From contig NZ_CP036271.1 of assembly GCF_007745175.1 (NCBI RefSeq), positions 1,570,154 through 1,634,153 on the forward strand: a stretch of DNA of 64,000 nt, written 5' to 3'. Both the position numbers and the translations under genes were made by a program. Each line of letters starts with the position of its first letter. Positions within the stretch are counted from its first letter, which is position 1. Positions 16,811 to 26,600 of the stretch are shown here, piece by piece. The notes under the pieces were generated by a model that saw only the letters and a program-made list of their open reading frames with translations, was not told where the DNA came from and did not search any database. The DNA is from Caulifigura coniformis. Its GTDB lineage: Bacteria > Planctomycetota > Planctomycetia > Planctomycetales > Planctomycetaceae.

Positions 16811-18193
16811 ATGGCGGCACCGGCAGCCGGAGGCGACAAGAACCGTTGGGCGAGCGACTGTTTCCGCAAGGGAACGGAAGCGGTCAACAAGAAGAACTGG
16901 GACCTCGCCATCGAGATGTTCGGCATGTGCGTCAAGCTCGTGCCCGACAACATCGGTTTTCGCCAGAACCTGCGCGGCGTCACCAAAAAGAAATACAACG
17001 ACAACGGATCGGGTGCCGGAGCGCTCGCGAAGGCGAAACTGGTCGGCCTGCGGAGCCGCATCAAGAAATCTAAGGCCGCCAAAAACTGGGAAGACGCGGA
17101 CAAGGCCTGCGAAGAGGGCCTCCTCGTCAATCCGTGGGACGTCGGGCTCAACGTCGACCTGGGCGAAATCTGCAAGGAGACTGAGCGGACCGACATGTCC
17201 GCCTGGGCCTACGGGCTCGCCCGCCAGGGGGACATGAACAACCTGGACATCAATATCGCCCTCGCCAACGTTCTCGAAGAACGGGGGCAGTACGCCGAAG
17301 CGGCCGGAGTCTGGCGGCACCTCTACAAGCTCGATCCCAAGAACGGCCAGGCCCGCTCGAAGATCGCGGCACTGGAAACGAAGACGACCATCGAAGCCGG
17401 CGGCTACGAGGGCGCCAAGAACACCGGCGACGTGCGGGTGAACAAGGAAGTCGTCCGGAAAGGCGAAGTCGTCGCGCCGGGTCAGTCCGTCGAGATCGAC
17501 ATGCGGCATGCCATCCGCAAGGAACCGCAGAACAAGGGGCTGTACCTGAAACTCGCCGATCACCTGCGGAAGAACCGCAAGCTCGACGAAGCGCGCGAAA
17601 CCTTGAACCAGGCGCTCGAAATCTCGGGCAACGACCCCGCGATCACCGAGATTCTCGAAGACGTCGAGCTCGATCAGCTGGCGCTGAACCTCGATGCCGC
17701 CAAGCAGACGGCGGCCGCAAGCGGCAAGGACACCGACCGTCAGAACACCGTCGCACTGGCGCAGGAACTTCTCAAGCGGCAGATCGAAGTCCTCAGCGCC
17801 CGCGTCGAGAAGTATCCGGCCGACCTGGGACGGAAATACGACCTGGCCCTGCTCCTGATGCGCATCCAGAAATGGCAGCAGGCGATTCCGAACCTTCAGA
17901 AGGCGTCGCAGGATCCCCGGATGCGGGGCAAGGCACTCGTCGCGCTGGGCGAATGCTTCCTGTACGACAAGAAGGGCTCGCTCGCCCGCGGACAGTTTGA
18001 ACGGGCCCTGCCGGAGCTCAGCTTCGACCAGGAGCCCGATATGTACAAGAAGACCTACTACAACCTCGGCCGCATCTGTGAAGAAGTCGGCGACAAGGCC
18101 GCGGCCGAGAAGTACTACGGCGAAGTCCTCGTGGTCGACTACGAATACAAGGACGCCAACGAGCGCCTCACCAAACTGCAGGGCGGCGAGTAA
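16811..18193 (+). CDS. TPR-repeat protein
   Basis: A 460-residue cytoplasmic protein, with no signal peptide, made of tetratricopeptide repeats. Clear copies are seen around CFRKGTEAVNKKNWDLAIEMF (about 15-35), the NLDINIALANVLEERGQYAEAAGVW segment (about 155), LYLKLADHLRKNRKLDEARETL (about 260) and YYNLGRICEEVGDKAAAEKYY (about 430). TPR arrays are protein-binding scaffolds. Planctomycete relatives are numerous and uncharacterised. ATG 16811 is chosen over an in-frame start 72 bp upstream because the first repeat starts just after it. No partner is evident among the neighbours. Confidence 0.85.
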   Translation: MAAPAAGGDKNRWASDCFRKGTEAVNKKNWDLAIEMFGMCVKLVPDNIGFRQNLRGVTKKKYNDNGSGAGALAKAKLVGLRSRIKKSKAAKNWEDADKACEEGLLVNPWDVGLNVDLGEICKETERTDMSAWAYGLARQGDMNNLDINIALANVLEERGQYAEAAGVWRHLYKLDPKNGQARSKIAALETKTTIEAGGYEGAKNTGDVRVNKEVVRKGEVVAPGQSVEIDMRHAIRKEPQNKGLYLKLADHLRKNRKLDEARETLNQALEISGNDPAITEILEDVELDQLALNLDAAKQTAAASGKDTDRQNTVALAQELLKRQIEVLSARVEKYPADLGRKYDLALLLMRIQKWQQAIPNLQKASQDPRMRGKALVALGECFLYDKKGSLARGQFERALPELSFDQEPDMYKKTYYNLGRICEEVGDKAAAEKYYGEVLVVDYEYKDANERLTKLQGGE

Positions 18194-18212
18194 CCTGCAT
18201 CGTCGGCCGGAA

Positions 18213-18370
18213 AACACGGAGGCGCCGAGGTCGTGGAGACGCGAGGAGGGCATCTCTTGCTCCGCTCCACAGTCTCTGGTCGAACGCGGCGATCCTGGCG
18301 ACGTGGATTCCGATGGCCGAACCGAAGCGTCTCCTCAGTGCGTCTCTGCAAACTTCGTGTCTCCGCGTTC
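18213..18370. repeat. Imperfect inverted 'GGAGGCGC...GGAGACGCG' repeat arms
   Basis: The gap between the TPR gene and the dehydrogenase gene has two related arms: one at 18213-18246 (cacggaggcgccgagg, then tcgtggagacgcgag) and one at about 18340-18370 (gcgtctctgc, then cgtgtctccgcgtt) that is roughly its reverse complement. A further cgtgtccctccgcgt follows at 18385-18399, overlapping the next start codon. This resembles the low-complexity 'cgtgtctccgcg' repeats scattered in many environmental genomes. Confidence 0.35.
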
Positions 18371-18384
18371 ATTGAACTGTTTTC

Positions 18385-19980
18385 GTGTCCCTCCGCGTCA
18401 CCAATCTTTGCCTGTCCGTCGAGCAGTCCGAACTGGAACTGAACGACGTTGTTGCGCGGCAGCTCAGGCTGAAGCCGGGTGACCTCGCCCGCCTGCGGAT
18501 CCTGCGAAAGAGCCTCGACGCCCGCTCCCGCGGTGACATGAAGTTCGTCTACACGCTGGAGGTCGAGCCCCGACCCGGCGTCACCGTCACCAGGAAGCCC
18601 GGCGACTGTGAAGTCGCCCAGTATCAGCCGGAGCAGTTCGACGATCCCCCCGACGGAAAGGCCCCCCTCGGCCAGCGCCCGATCGTCGTCGGCGCCGGCC
18701 CGGGCGGACTCCTCGCCGGCTACTACCTGGCCCGGCGCGGATACGCCCCCCTGATCCTGGAACGCGGCAAGCCGGTCAAAGAGCGAGTCCCGGCCATCCG
18801 ACTGTTCGACTCCGGCGGTCCTCACGATCCCGAAAACAACTACCTGTTCGGCGAAGGAGGAGCCGGAGCGTTTTCCGACGGCAAGTTGACCTGCCGGATG
18901 ACCGGCGCCGATGTCGACTGGGTGCTGCAGTCGTTTGTCGATTGCGGCGGCCGCCCGTCGCTGGTCTACGAGAACCGACCGCACCTCGGCAGCAACAAGC
19001 TCCCGATGATCTGCCGCAACTACCGCCGAAAGATCGAGGCGCTGGGAGGCGAATACCGATTCGACTGCCGCGTCGAAGGACTCCGCAGCCAGGAAGGCCG
19101 CATTGTCGGCGTGGAAACGAGCAGCGGCTTCATCGCCGGGAACGTCGTCATCTTCGCCCCCGGCCACAGCGCGCGGGAAACCTATCGCTGGCTGCTCGCC
19201 GCCGGCGTGCCCATCCACCAGAAGGCCTTCCAGCTCGGCCTCCGCATCGAGCAGCCGCAGGAGCAGGTCAACCGCTGGAAATACGGGCACGAGCGTTACC
19301 TGGATCTCCTCGGAGCCGCCGACTACTCGCTCGGCGCCAAAGGAGACCGCGACCTGTACACGTTCTGCATGTGCGCCGGCGGCTACGTGATTCCCAGCGT
19401 CTCCGATCCCGGCCTGTTCTGTTCGAACGGCATGAGCAACTCCCGCCACGATTCCCCATTCGCCAACAGCGGGTTGATGGTCACTCTGCAGCCCGCCGAG
19501 TTCGGCGGCGAGCATCCGCTGGCCGGCGTCGAACTGCAGGCTCGCTACGAAAAACTGGCGTTCGAACTCAGCCGCAACTACCTCGCCCCCATCCAGTGGG
19601 CCAACGATTTCGTCGCGGGGCGTCGCACGGCGTCCACCGACAAGCTTCCGTCGTCCTACGAGCGGGGCGTCATCCCGGCCGACCTGCATGAAGTGCTTCC
19701 TCCCGCGATTGCCCAGGCGATTGCCAGAGGCCTGCCGCAGCTCGACCAGAAATCGCGCGGCATGATGCTGAAGAACGCCACGCTCGTGGGACCGGAAATG
19801 CGAGGCAGCGCGCCGGTCCGCATCGAGCGGGATGCGGAGTCGCGAGACACTCCCGGCTTCACCGGCTTCTACCCCGTCGGCGAGGGAGCCGGCTACGCGG
19901 GTGGCATCGTCAGCGCCGCGGTGGATGGTCTGCGAAGCGCCCGGGAAATTGTGCGGCGCTACGCACCGGTCACAACGTGA
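18385..19980 (+). CDS. FAD-dependent dehydrogenase (COG2509 type)
   Basis: A 531-residue flavoprotein. The first 90 residues form a small domain characteristic of this family, followed by the FAD-binding PIVVGAGPGGLLAGYYLARRG near residue 97 and the family block NYLFGEGGAGAFSDGKL near residue 153. Late in the chain comes GFYPVGEGAGYAGGI, which contacts the flavin. The family is described only as uncharacterised FAD-dependent dehydrogenases; the physiological substrate is unknown. The start is a GTG; no strong ribosome-binding site is seen. It is convergent with the sigma-54 regulator and separated from it by a short perfect hairpin. Confidence 0.88.
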   Translation: MSLRVTNLCLSVEQSELELNDVVARQLRLKPGDLARLRILRKSLDARSRGDMKFVYTLEVEPRPGVTVTRKPGDCEVAQYQPEQFDDPPDGKAPLGQRPIVVGAGPGGLLAGYYLARRGYAPLILERGKPVKERVPAIRLFDSGGPHDPENNYLFGEGGAGAFSDGKLTCRMTGADVDWVLQSFVDCGGRPSLVYENRPHLGSNKLPMICRNYRRKIEALGGEYRFDCRVEGLRSQEGRIVGVETSSGFIAGNVVIFAPGHSARETYRWLLAAGVPIHQKAFQLGLRIEQPQEQVNRWKYGHERYLDLLGAADYSLGAKGDRDLYTFCMCAGGYVIPSVSDPGLFCSNGMSNSRHDSPFANSGLMVTLQPAEFGGEHPLAGVELQARYEKLAFELSRNYLAPIQWANDFVAGRRTASTDKLPSSYERGVIPADLHEVLPPAIAQAIARGLPQLDQKSRGMMLKNATLVGPEMRGSAPVRIERDAESRDTPGFTGFYPVGEGAGYAGGIVSAAVDGLRSAREIVRRYAPVTT

Positions 19981-19986
19981 TTGTTC

Positions 19987-20005
19987 CCGACGCTGCCAGC
20001 GTCGG
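19987..20005. terminator. Short perfect hairpin between convergent genes
   Basis: ccgacgct (19987-19994) and agcgtcgg (19998-20005) form a perfect 8 bp stem with loop gcc, sitting just after the dehydrogenase stop and just before the end of the sigma-54 regulator gene. There is no long T tract, so it may act as a weak bidirectional terminator or mRNA end stabiliser. Confidence 0.5.
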
Positions 20006-20029
20006 CTGCGGCAGTGCTGAGGACAGCGT

Positions 20030-23000
20030 TCAGTCCAGTCCGTGTTTCTTCAGCTTGCTGTAGTAGGTGCTCCGCGGCATTCCGAGGAGACGGGCCGCAT
20101 CCGCCTTGTTGCCGTTCGCCCGCTGCAGCGCGTCCTCCAGCATCGACTTCTCATCACTGGAGCCGCTGACCAGGATCCGCCTGGGCGCGGCGAGGACGTC
20201 GACGGTCAACGCGCGGCGGCGCGGACGATCGGCCTCTTCCGAACGACGCCCCAGCAGCGGCGTCGAAGGCTCCCGCATTTCTGCGGGAAGTTCGGCCACC
20301 GTCAGCGACGCCCCTTCCGCCAGCACCACGGCCCGCTCGATGATGTTCTGCAGCTCACGGATGTTTCCGGGCCAGTTGTATTCCGTCAGCCGCCGCATGG
20401 CGGTTTCGTCGATCGAGGTGACTCTCCGCCCCGTACGCTCGCCAGCCCGCCGCAGGAAGTGCAGCGCCAGTTCGAACAGGTCCTCACGCCGCTCGCGCAG
20501 CGGCGGCAGCGTGATCGTCACCACGTTCAGCCGGTAGTAAAGATCTTCCCGGAACTTCCCTTCGGCGATCAGGCGCTCCAGGTTCTGGTGCGTGGCAGCG
20601 ACGACGCGCACATCCACCGGAATCGACTGTGACCCTCCCACCGGCTCGATGATCCGCTCCTGCAGCACCCGCAGCAGCTTGATCTGGGTTTCCAGCGAGA
20701 TGTCTCCAATTTCGTCGAGGAACAGCGTCCCCCCCTCGGCCAGCTGAAAACGGCCGACCCGCGCGTCCCGCGCATCGGTGAACGCCCCTTTGACGTGTCC
20801 GAAGAGTTCGCTTTCCAGCAGTGTCGGCGACAGCGACGCGCAGTGGACGCTCACCAGCGGACCATCGGCGCGCGGGCTGTTCTCGTGGATGGCGCGGGCG
20901 AGAAGCTCCTTGCCCGTGCCGCTCTCGCCGCGCAGAAGGACCGAAGCCTCGCTCGCGGCGACCTTCCGAACCGTCTCCAGCACCCCCTGGATCGCCGGGC
21001 TGGTCCCCTTGATCGCCTCCCTGCGGAACTCGGTCAGATCCCCGTCCGCCTGCGGGTCGGTCACGTGATGCGAAAGCTCCGCCTGGAGGAACGCGATACG
21101 CCTCTCCTGTTCGGCAATATGCCGGGCCTGCTGCTGGACATCTTCATTCAGCCTGTTGATGTCCGCATGCACCTTGGCACAGTGCAGGGCCACGCCCGTC
21201 ACCCGCCCGATCGCGGTGATGAACGTGACGTCTTCTCCCGTATAGGCCGCTCCGTTCGACTTCGCCCCCAAGACGACCACCCCAACCAGCTGGCCTTCCG
21301 ATTCCAGTCCCTGGATGAACTCGGCCGAGTGGGCCCGCAGCCAGTCCTGAATGGGCGAGGCCCCGCTGGGCACGCGCTGCACCGCCACTTCTTCCATCAG
21401 CAGCTGCAGGACCGAGTCGTCCTCGCTGAACTGGAGGGGCAGGTTGAAACGCCCGATCACGGTCGACAGCCGAAACCTCTGTCGGTCGTCCTCCACGAGA
21501 TAGAGCGCGCCGCGATCGACCCGCAGGGCTTCGCAGCACGATGTGAGCAGGTTGTCGGCAACGACCCGGCGTTCGAGCACGTTGGTGATCGAACGATTGA
21601 TGCGCTGCAGCGCCTTGTCGAGCGGGTACTTCTCGCGGAAGAACCGAAGATCGATCGACCGCTGCAGCCGGTCCCGCAGCCAGTTGCTCGCCAGAACGCT
21701 CGCCGTCAAAACGAAGACCATCGGCAGCGGATCATTGAAGCCGCTCCCTTCCCGCCACAGCGCCGCGATGGCCACGCCGGCGATGCTCAGACCGAACGTG
21801 ATCGTCAGGCCCACGCTGAGGACATAATACCACATGCCCCGGCTGAGGACCTGGTCTACCAGCATCAGCTTGTAGCGGGCGATTCCGACGGCGTAAGCCA
21901 CCATGAACAGTCCGCTGGCCGCCATCATCGGCGCCCGCGCCGCCCCAAACGCGAAATCATCAGTCCGGAAGTAGGCCAGCCAGAGCGTGTAACAGATGGC
22001 GATGGACGAGCCGATCCCCGCCCACAGAATCCACTGGACCTGCGCCCGCTCGAGCGGATTCCGCGCCCCGACATAGCTGCGGATCAGGCGGGCCATGCTG
22101 ACAACGAAGTAAACCGCCGCCACGCCGATATAGCCGAAGACTCCTGTCCGGAGGATCTCCATCAGCCCCGAGGAGCCGCTGCTCAGGTAACCCTGCAGCC
22201 CCCTCTGCAGCACGCCGGGCCCCCAGTCGCTCGACAGCAGACGCGCCATCACCATGCACAGGATGGCCGAGCACATCGCCGCGACCGGAACCGGATACAC
22301 CACCAGCGGAATCACCGCCGATGAGCCCCGCTGCGAATCGGGAGCCGGATAGACGAGGAAGAAGTGCAGCAGCACCGCCGGAAACAGCACCGCCGCCGAC
22401 GTGAACGACAGCGTCAGCAGTGGTGAAGACGCCAGGACCCACCAGTGGTTGCCGCCGGTATAGGCCACCAGCGCCAGGCTGCTGACCATGAAAAACAGTT
22501 TAACCGCCTGATCGTCCGGCCGCTTCCAGTAGGTCAGTCCGGTCAGCACCACGATCGGGAACTGGAGAAGCAGCCACAGCACCGACCACGCCAGCGGAGT
22601 GAGCGGCTGGGGTAGAACTTTCAGCCAGCCGACATGCAGCGTGCCATCGACATGCGAACGAAAGACGGCATGGACGAACCGGGTGCCGTTCTCGATCTCA
22701 ACAAAACGGTACGTCGAATCGGGAGTCAGGTCGGCTGGCGAGGCGTAGTTGTTGAGCCGCCCGTACTGGCTGCTGACCCGGCTCCGAAGATCGGCCAGGA
22801 CATAGGTGTAGTCGACAAACGAACGAATCGACCTCCCCCCCAGCGAGACCAGACGGTCGCCCGGGACAGGCAGCACCTTGCCATCGAAGTCGTCCTCGCG
22901 GGGGCCATAACGGATCGGCAGCCCGAGTTCGGCCACCGATTCCTCGGAGAGCACACACCGCACGGGAAGGTCGGGCGAGGAGGCGACATACCACAACGCG

Positions 23001-23074
23001 AAAAGGCTGAAGAGTCCGCACAGCGCCGAGACGCAGGTGAGGACCAGCTGGTCTTTTCGTAGATTGGGGGACAT
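20030..23074 (-). CDS. Membrane-anchored sigma-54 transcriptional activator (TM-GAF-AAA+-Fis)
   Basis: A 1014-residue protein. The N-terminus has one TM helix, a periplasmic PDZ-like segment (about 35-150, with [15 protein letters not shown]), then eight or nine more TM helices to about residue 455. A linker [20 protein letters not shown], like that of membrane histidine kinases, leads into a GAF domain (about 490-640) and a coiled coil (about 645-670). The AAA+ domain has Walker A GESGTGKE at 716-723, a sigma-54-contacting loop GAFTDA at 763-768 (classically GAFTGA) and Walker [12 protein letters not shown] Fis-type helix-turn-helix is at about 973-1014. It should open sigma-54 promoters in response to an envelope or ligand signal. 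ATG 23074 is preferred to TTG 23080. Confidence 0.9.
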   Translation of the reverse strand: MSPNLRKDQLVLTCVSALCGLFSLFALWYVASSPDLPVRCVLSEESVAELGLPIRYGPREDDFDGKVLPVPGDRLVSLGGRSIRSFVDYTYVLADLRSRVSSQYGRLNNYASPADLTPDSTYRFVEIENGTRFVHAVFRSHVDGTLHVGWLKVLPQPLTPLAWSVLWLLLQFPIVVLTGLTYWKRPDDQAVKLFFMVSSLALVAYTGGNHWWVLASSPLLTLSFTSAAVLFPAVLLHFFLVYPAPDSQRGSSAVIPLVVYPVPVAAMCSAILCMVMARLLSSDWGPGVLQRGLQGYLSSGSSGLMEILRTGVFGYIGVAAVYFVVSMARLIRSYVGARNPLERAQVQWILWAGIGSSIAICYTLWLAYFRTDDFAFGAARAPMMAASGLFMVAYAVGIARYKLMLVDQVLSRGMWYYVLSVGLTITFGLSIAGVAIAALWREGSGFNDPLPMVFVLTASVLASNWLRDRLQRSIDLRFFREKYPLDKALQRINRSITNVLERRVVADNLLTSCCEALRVDRGALYLVEDDRQRFRLSTVIGRFNLPLQFSEDDSVLQLLMEEVAVQRVPSGASPIQDWLRAHSAEFIQGLESEGQLVGVVVLGAKSNGAAYTGEDVTFITAIGRVTGVALHCAKVHADINRLNEDVQQQARHIAEQERRIAFLQAELSHHVTDPQADGDLTEFRREAIKGTSPAIQGVLETVRKVAASEASVLLRGESGTGKELLARAIHENSPRADGPLVSVHCASLSPTLLESELFGHVKGAFTDARDARVGRFQLAEGGTLFLDEIGDISLETQIKLLRVLQERIIEPVGGSQSIPVDVRVVAATHQNLERLIAEGKFREDLYYRLNVVTITLPPLRERREDLFELALHFLRRAGERTGRRVTSIDETAMRRLTEYNWPGNIRELQNIIERAVVLAEGASLTVAELPAEMREPSTPLLGRRSEEADRPRRRALTVDVLAAPRRILVSGSSDEKSMLEDALQRANGNKADAARLLGMPRSTYYSKLKKHGLD

Positions 23075-23113
23075 CGGCAATCTAACCTTGTGAACAAATA
23101 TTCACAGGATCCA

Positions 23114-23277
23114 GCGCCGAAATCAGCGCCGAACCCCGCCACACAGTACCTTTTCGGCGCGCCACTGGCAAGAGGCCGCCAAGCGCCGAAACAAGTTCGA
23201 AACGTATAACTCCATTCCCTGAATGCACTTCGTTGCGCCGAATTCAATCCATCCGCTTTTCCGCAACAACTCGGCGC
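23114..23277. promoter_or_regulatory. Cluster of GCGCCGAA boxes upstream of the sigma-54 regulator
   Basis: The octamer GCGCCGAA occurs perfectly at 23114-23121, 23126-23133, 23183-23190 and 23235-23242, and inverted (TTCGGCGC) at 23153-23160. A 7-base inverted match (TCGGCGC) is at 23271-23277. All lie 40-205 bp upstream of the regulator's start codon, where its promoter or leader should be. Several binding sites for a repressor or activator, possibly the regulator's own Fis domain, is the simplest inference. Confidence 0.5.
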
Positions 23278-23463
23278 GGAACGGCACGTCGTCTGCAATC
23301 CTTTCAAACGCCCAGCAAGACCCTTGGCTGATGGCGAAGGTCAAAGAGACGCGGAACTGACTAGGCAGCCTGACCCACGTTGCTTTTCAGAAACCGTACT
23401 CCACTCCGGCCCCGCGTCCCGGACCTTCGACTCGCCAAGGGTCTTTCTATTTGCGCGGGCCAT

Positions 23464-23501
23464 CTTCCCCCCGGGCCCCTCACTTCCCCCCGGGCCCCTC
23501 A
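23464..23501. repeat. Perfect 19 bp tandem duplication
   Basis: The unit cttccccccgggcccctca is present twice head to tail (23464-23482 and 23483-23501) in the non-coding gap. It is a very GC-rich slippage-type duplication with an internal ccccggg palindromic core. Confidence 0.85.
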
Positions 23502-23685
23502 CTCTTCGCAATTGCGCCCCGACACGCCCCGTCCCCGGGAGATGCCAGCGTCAATGCTCTGATGCACTGGAACAGCCAGTCCCGACTCGCGAAGCCGCCC
23601 CCCGTGAGGCGAACTTGGTATCGGCACCCTTCCAAGGCGCAACCCTGCCGTCTGGCAGAGGATCCGCAGCCCACGTCGGGCCGGG

Positions 23686-26600
23686 CTACTCGCGGGTGAT
23701 AGTCTCATCGAGGTTCAGCAGCACACGACTGACAGCCGTCCACGCCGCGGCCTGAGCGGGTGTCGCTCCAGGCGGCAGGATCGGGGGATGGGCCGGATCG
23801 CTGGCCGCCGCCTCCCACGCCGCCTTGTCGTCTCCGGCGAACCGCTCGTTCTCACGCCGCCAGAGCTCAGCCACAACGTGCAGCTCCTCGTCGGAAGGCC
23901 AGCGGCTCGTGCACTGCCGGAACGCCTTCCGGATCCGCAGTCGTTCGTCTCCTGCGTCCAGCAGAAGCGTCTTCCCCATCGCCCGGGCGCATTCCATGAA
24001 GACGGGCTCATTCAGCGTCATTAACGCCTGCAGCGGGGTATTCGACCTCGCCCGCCGCACGCATGAGAAGTCGCCGTTCGGGGCATCGAACGCCTGCAGC
24101 ACCGGATACGGAATCGACCGGAAACGGAAGGTGTACAGCGCACGGCGGTAGCGCTGCACGCCGGTGTCTTCTTTCCAGGTCTTGGGGCCATAGCTCACCG
24201 GCGGCTGCAGCATGAAGTCGGGAAGCGGCGGATGGACCGGCCGGCCTCCGGTCTCCCGGTTCAGCAACCCCGATGCAGCGAGCGAAATATCGCGCACCAG
24301 TTCGGCGTCCACCCGGAATCGGGCTCCTCGCGCCAAGAGCCGGTTGTAAGGATCGCGAAGCGCCAGGTCCGGCGAGACCTTCGAGGACTGCCGATACGTT
24401 GCGGAATGGACGATCAGCCGGTGAATGTGCTTCAGGCTCCACGGCGCCGCCCCCTGGGCGTCGTTTGAGGGCTCCATCAGTTCGACCGCCAGCCAGTCCA
24501 GCAATTCCGGATGAGATGGCGGCTCCGATTGAACGCCGAAATCCTCGCTCGTGGACACCAGGCCCACCCCGAAGTCGCTCTGCCAGATCCGGTTCACGAT
24601 GGACCGCGCCGTCGTCGGGTTCTGGCGATCGGCCATCCACCGCGCCAGCGTCAGTCGGTCTTTTTCGGAATCGCCCGGCACCGCCCCGAGAAACGCCGGC
24701 ACACCCGGCTCGACAGGCTCGGCCGGCTTCAGGAAATCACCCCGCCTCAGCATGCGCGTCGTGCGAGGCTCGCGTCGCTCTCGGAGGACGAGTTGCGATG
24801 AGGGGCGAGGGTGCGATCGCCACAGCGCCTCGATCTCGTCGTTCCGCGACTGGAACTCCGGAACCGTCGTTCGCCAGTGGCCGAACAGGACGTCCCTCTG
24901 CGCCGGGGACCGTTGCCCCGCCGCAACGCTCAGAACGCCCCGCACCGCCGTAGGCACGCAGGCGTCTTCAATCACGGCATCGCCCGTCACCGACAGGCGG
25001 AATCGCCCCAGGTTATTGGTCTGATTGTCGTCGCTGTTCCAGCCACCGTGATTCTGGGCCAGGCGGAACGTCAGCCGTGTGCCAGCCGGATTCGCAATGG
25101 GCGTCTCCGGAACGAAAACCGCCGTCCGGGGAACGTTGCTGCGCCCGGGTCCGACGTCGATGCCCCATGCCGTCAGCAGGTCTCCGTCGATCGCGAACGC
25201 CACGGGGCCGGTCACCCGCCGCTTGTTCGTCTTGTCGGCGAACATCGGATCAAGCTCGGTTTCCGCGGGATTCGCGTCGGCGATCGCCTTGACGAATTTC
25301 ACCTTCACCGGCTTCACACCCGGCTCGGGAGAAACCGCGTCGACCATGAACTCAGTCAGGGCACACAGCCCGTTGATCGCCCGCCCCGGCCCTCCAAGCG
25401 GCAGGTTCGGGTCGTTCAGGAGTTCCAGGCGAACGGCCTTGATCTCGGGAACATCCGAAATGGCACAGCTGAAATCCGTCGTCGATTTCGTGGGGGCATA
25501 GCCTTGGGCGAGAATCGAGCTGTCATCCAGCAGGTAGTGCTTCTGCCCGCCCGAGGTATCGAGTTCGGGCCGGGCCATGATCCACTTCGGTTCCGGCGGA
25601 AGCGACGCCTCCCACGCCGCGACACGCGGCTCCCAGTCCGGCGTCGTGTGCTTGAGATCGGTCTCGATCTCGGACACCTTGCGCAGCACCTCCCCTTTTT
25701 TCTGGAGGTCCTCCGGCGAGTAGACGGCCGTGCTTCCTTCGGTGCTGTTATTCAGGAAGGCAAACAGGCGGTAATAATCGGCCTGGCTGATCGGGTCATA
25801 CTTGTGGTCGTGGCACTGGGCGCACTGCACGGTCAGCCCCAGGATCGATTTCCCGATCGCGTCCATGCGGTCGAACATCGCCTCCATCCGGAACTGCTCG
25901 GGGTCGACGCCCCCCTCTTCATTGATCATCGAGTTGCGGAGAAACCCGGTCGCCACCACCTGGTCCTGGGTCGCATCCGGCAGCAGGTCGCCCGCCAGCT
26001 GCTCGATGATGAACTGGTCGTATGGAAGGTCGCGGTTCAACGCGTTGACGACCCAGTCGCGGTAAAACCAGACGAACCGGGGCTTGTCTTTCTCGAAGCC
26101 GTCCGAGTCGGCGTAACGGGCGGCGTCCAGCCAGACCCGTCCCCAGCGTTCCCCGTAGTGGGGCGACGACAGCAGTCGCTCCACCTGCTTCGACCAGGCA
26201 TCGGGGCTCTCATCCGCCTCGAAGGCGTCGAGTTCATCAAGCGTCGGCGGGAGGCCAATCAGGTCGAGGCTGAGCCTGCGGAGCAGCGTGGCGCGGTCGG
26301 CCTCGGGGGACGGCGCGAGTCCTTCCTCGTCCAGCTTCCGTCGGACAAAATTGTCGATCGGGTTCCTCGACCAGCCGCTGGGATCGGCCGGAACCGCAGG
26401 CCGCACTGGCGGTTGGAACGCCCAATGCCGGAGGGCGGCATGCTCATCCCCTGCGAGGGCGTCGGGCCATACGGTCCCCGATTCGATCCACTCCTTGACC
26501 GTGGAAATCTCCTTCGGAGTCAAGCCGGGCCCTTCCGGGGGCATCCGGACATCCGGGTCAGTCGTGGCCACGCGCTGAAACAGCGAACTCTCCGACGGTC

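Larger units (their letters stand above)
23075..23685. other. Long intergenic region upstream of the sigma-54 regulator
   Basis: This 611 bp stretch lies between the regulator start and the end of the cytochrome-DUF1549 gene. It holds the GCGCCGAA box cluster and the 19 bp tandem repeat. Open frames here are proline/arginine-rich with no recognisable family and look like GC-driven artefacts. A small RNA or long leader cannot be excluded. Confidence 0.45.

Noticed and set aside
16772-18253. 493-codon minus-strand frame opposite the TPR gene
   Set aside because: Leu/Val/Asp-rich shadow of a TPR array; no motif of its own.
20795-22324. 509-codon plus-strand frame opposite the sigma-54 regulator
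   Set aside because: Arg/His/Gln-rich, no recognisable domain, entirely inside the regulator.
23159-23180. Possible sigma-54 promoter (cttggcggcctcttgcca on the minus strand) for the sigma-54 regulator
   Set aside because: GG and GC are 9 nt apart instead of 10, and the -24 box has further mismatches.
23324-23755. Plus-strand 143-codon frame in the 23 kb intergenic region
   Set aside because: Proline- and arginine-rich low complexity over the 19 bp tandem repeat, without start context or homology.
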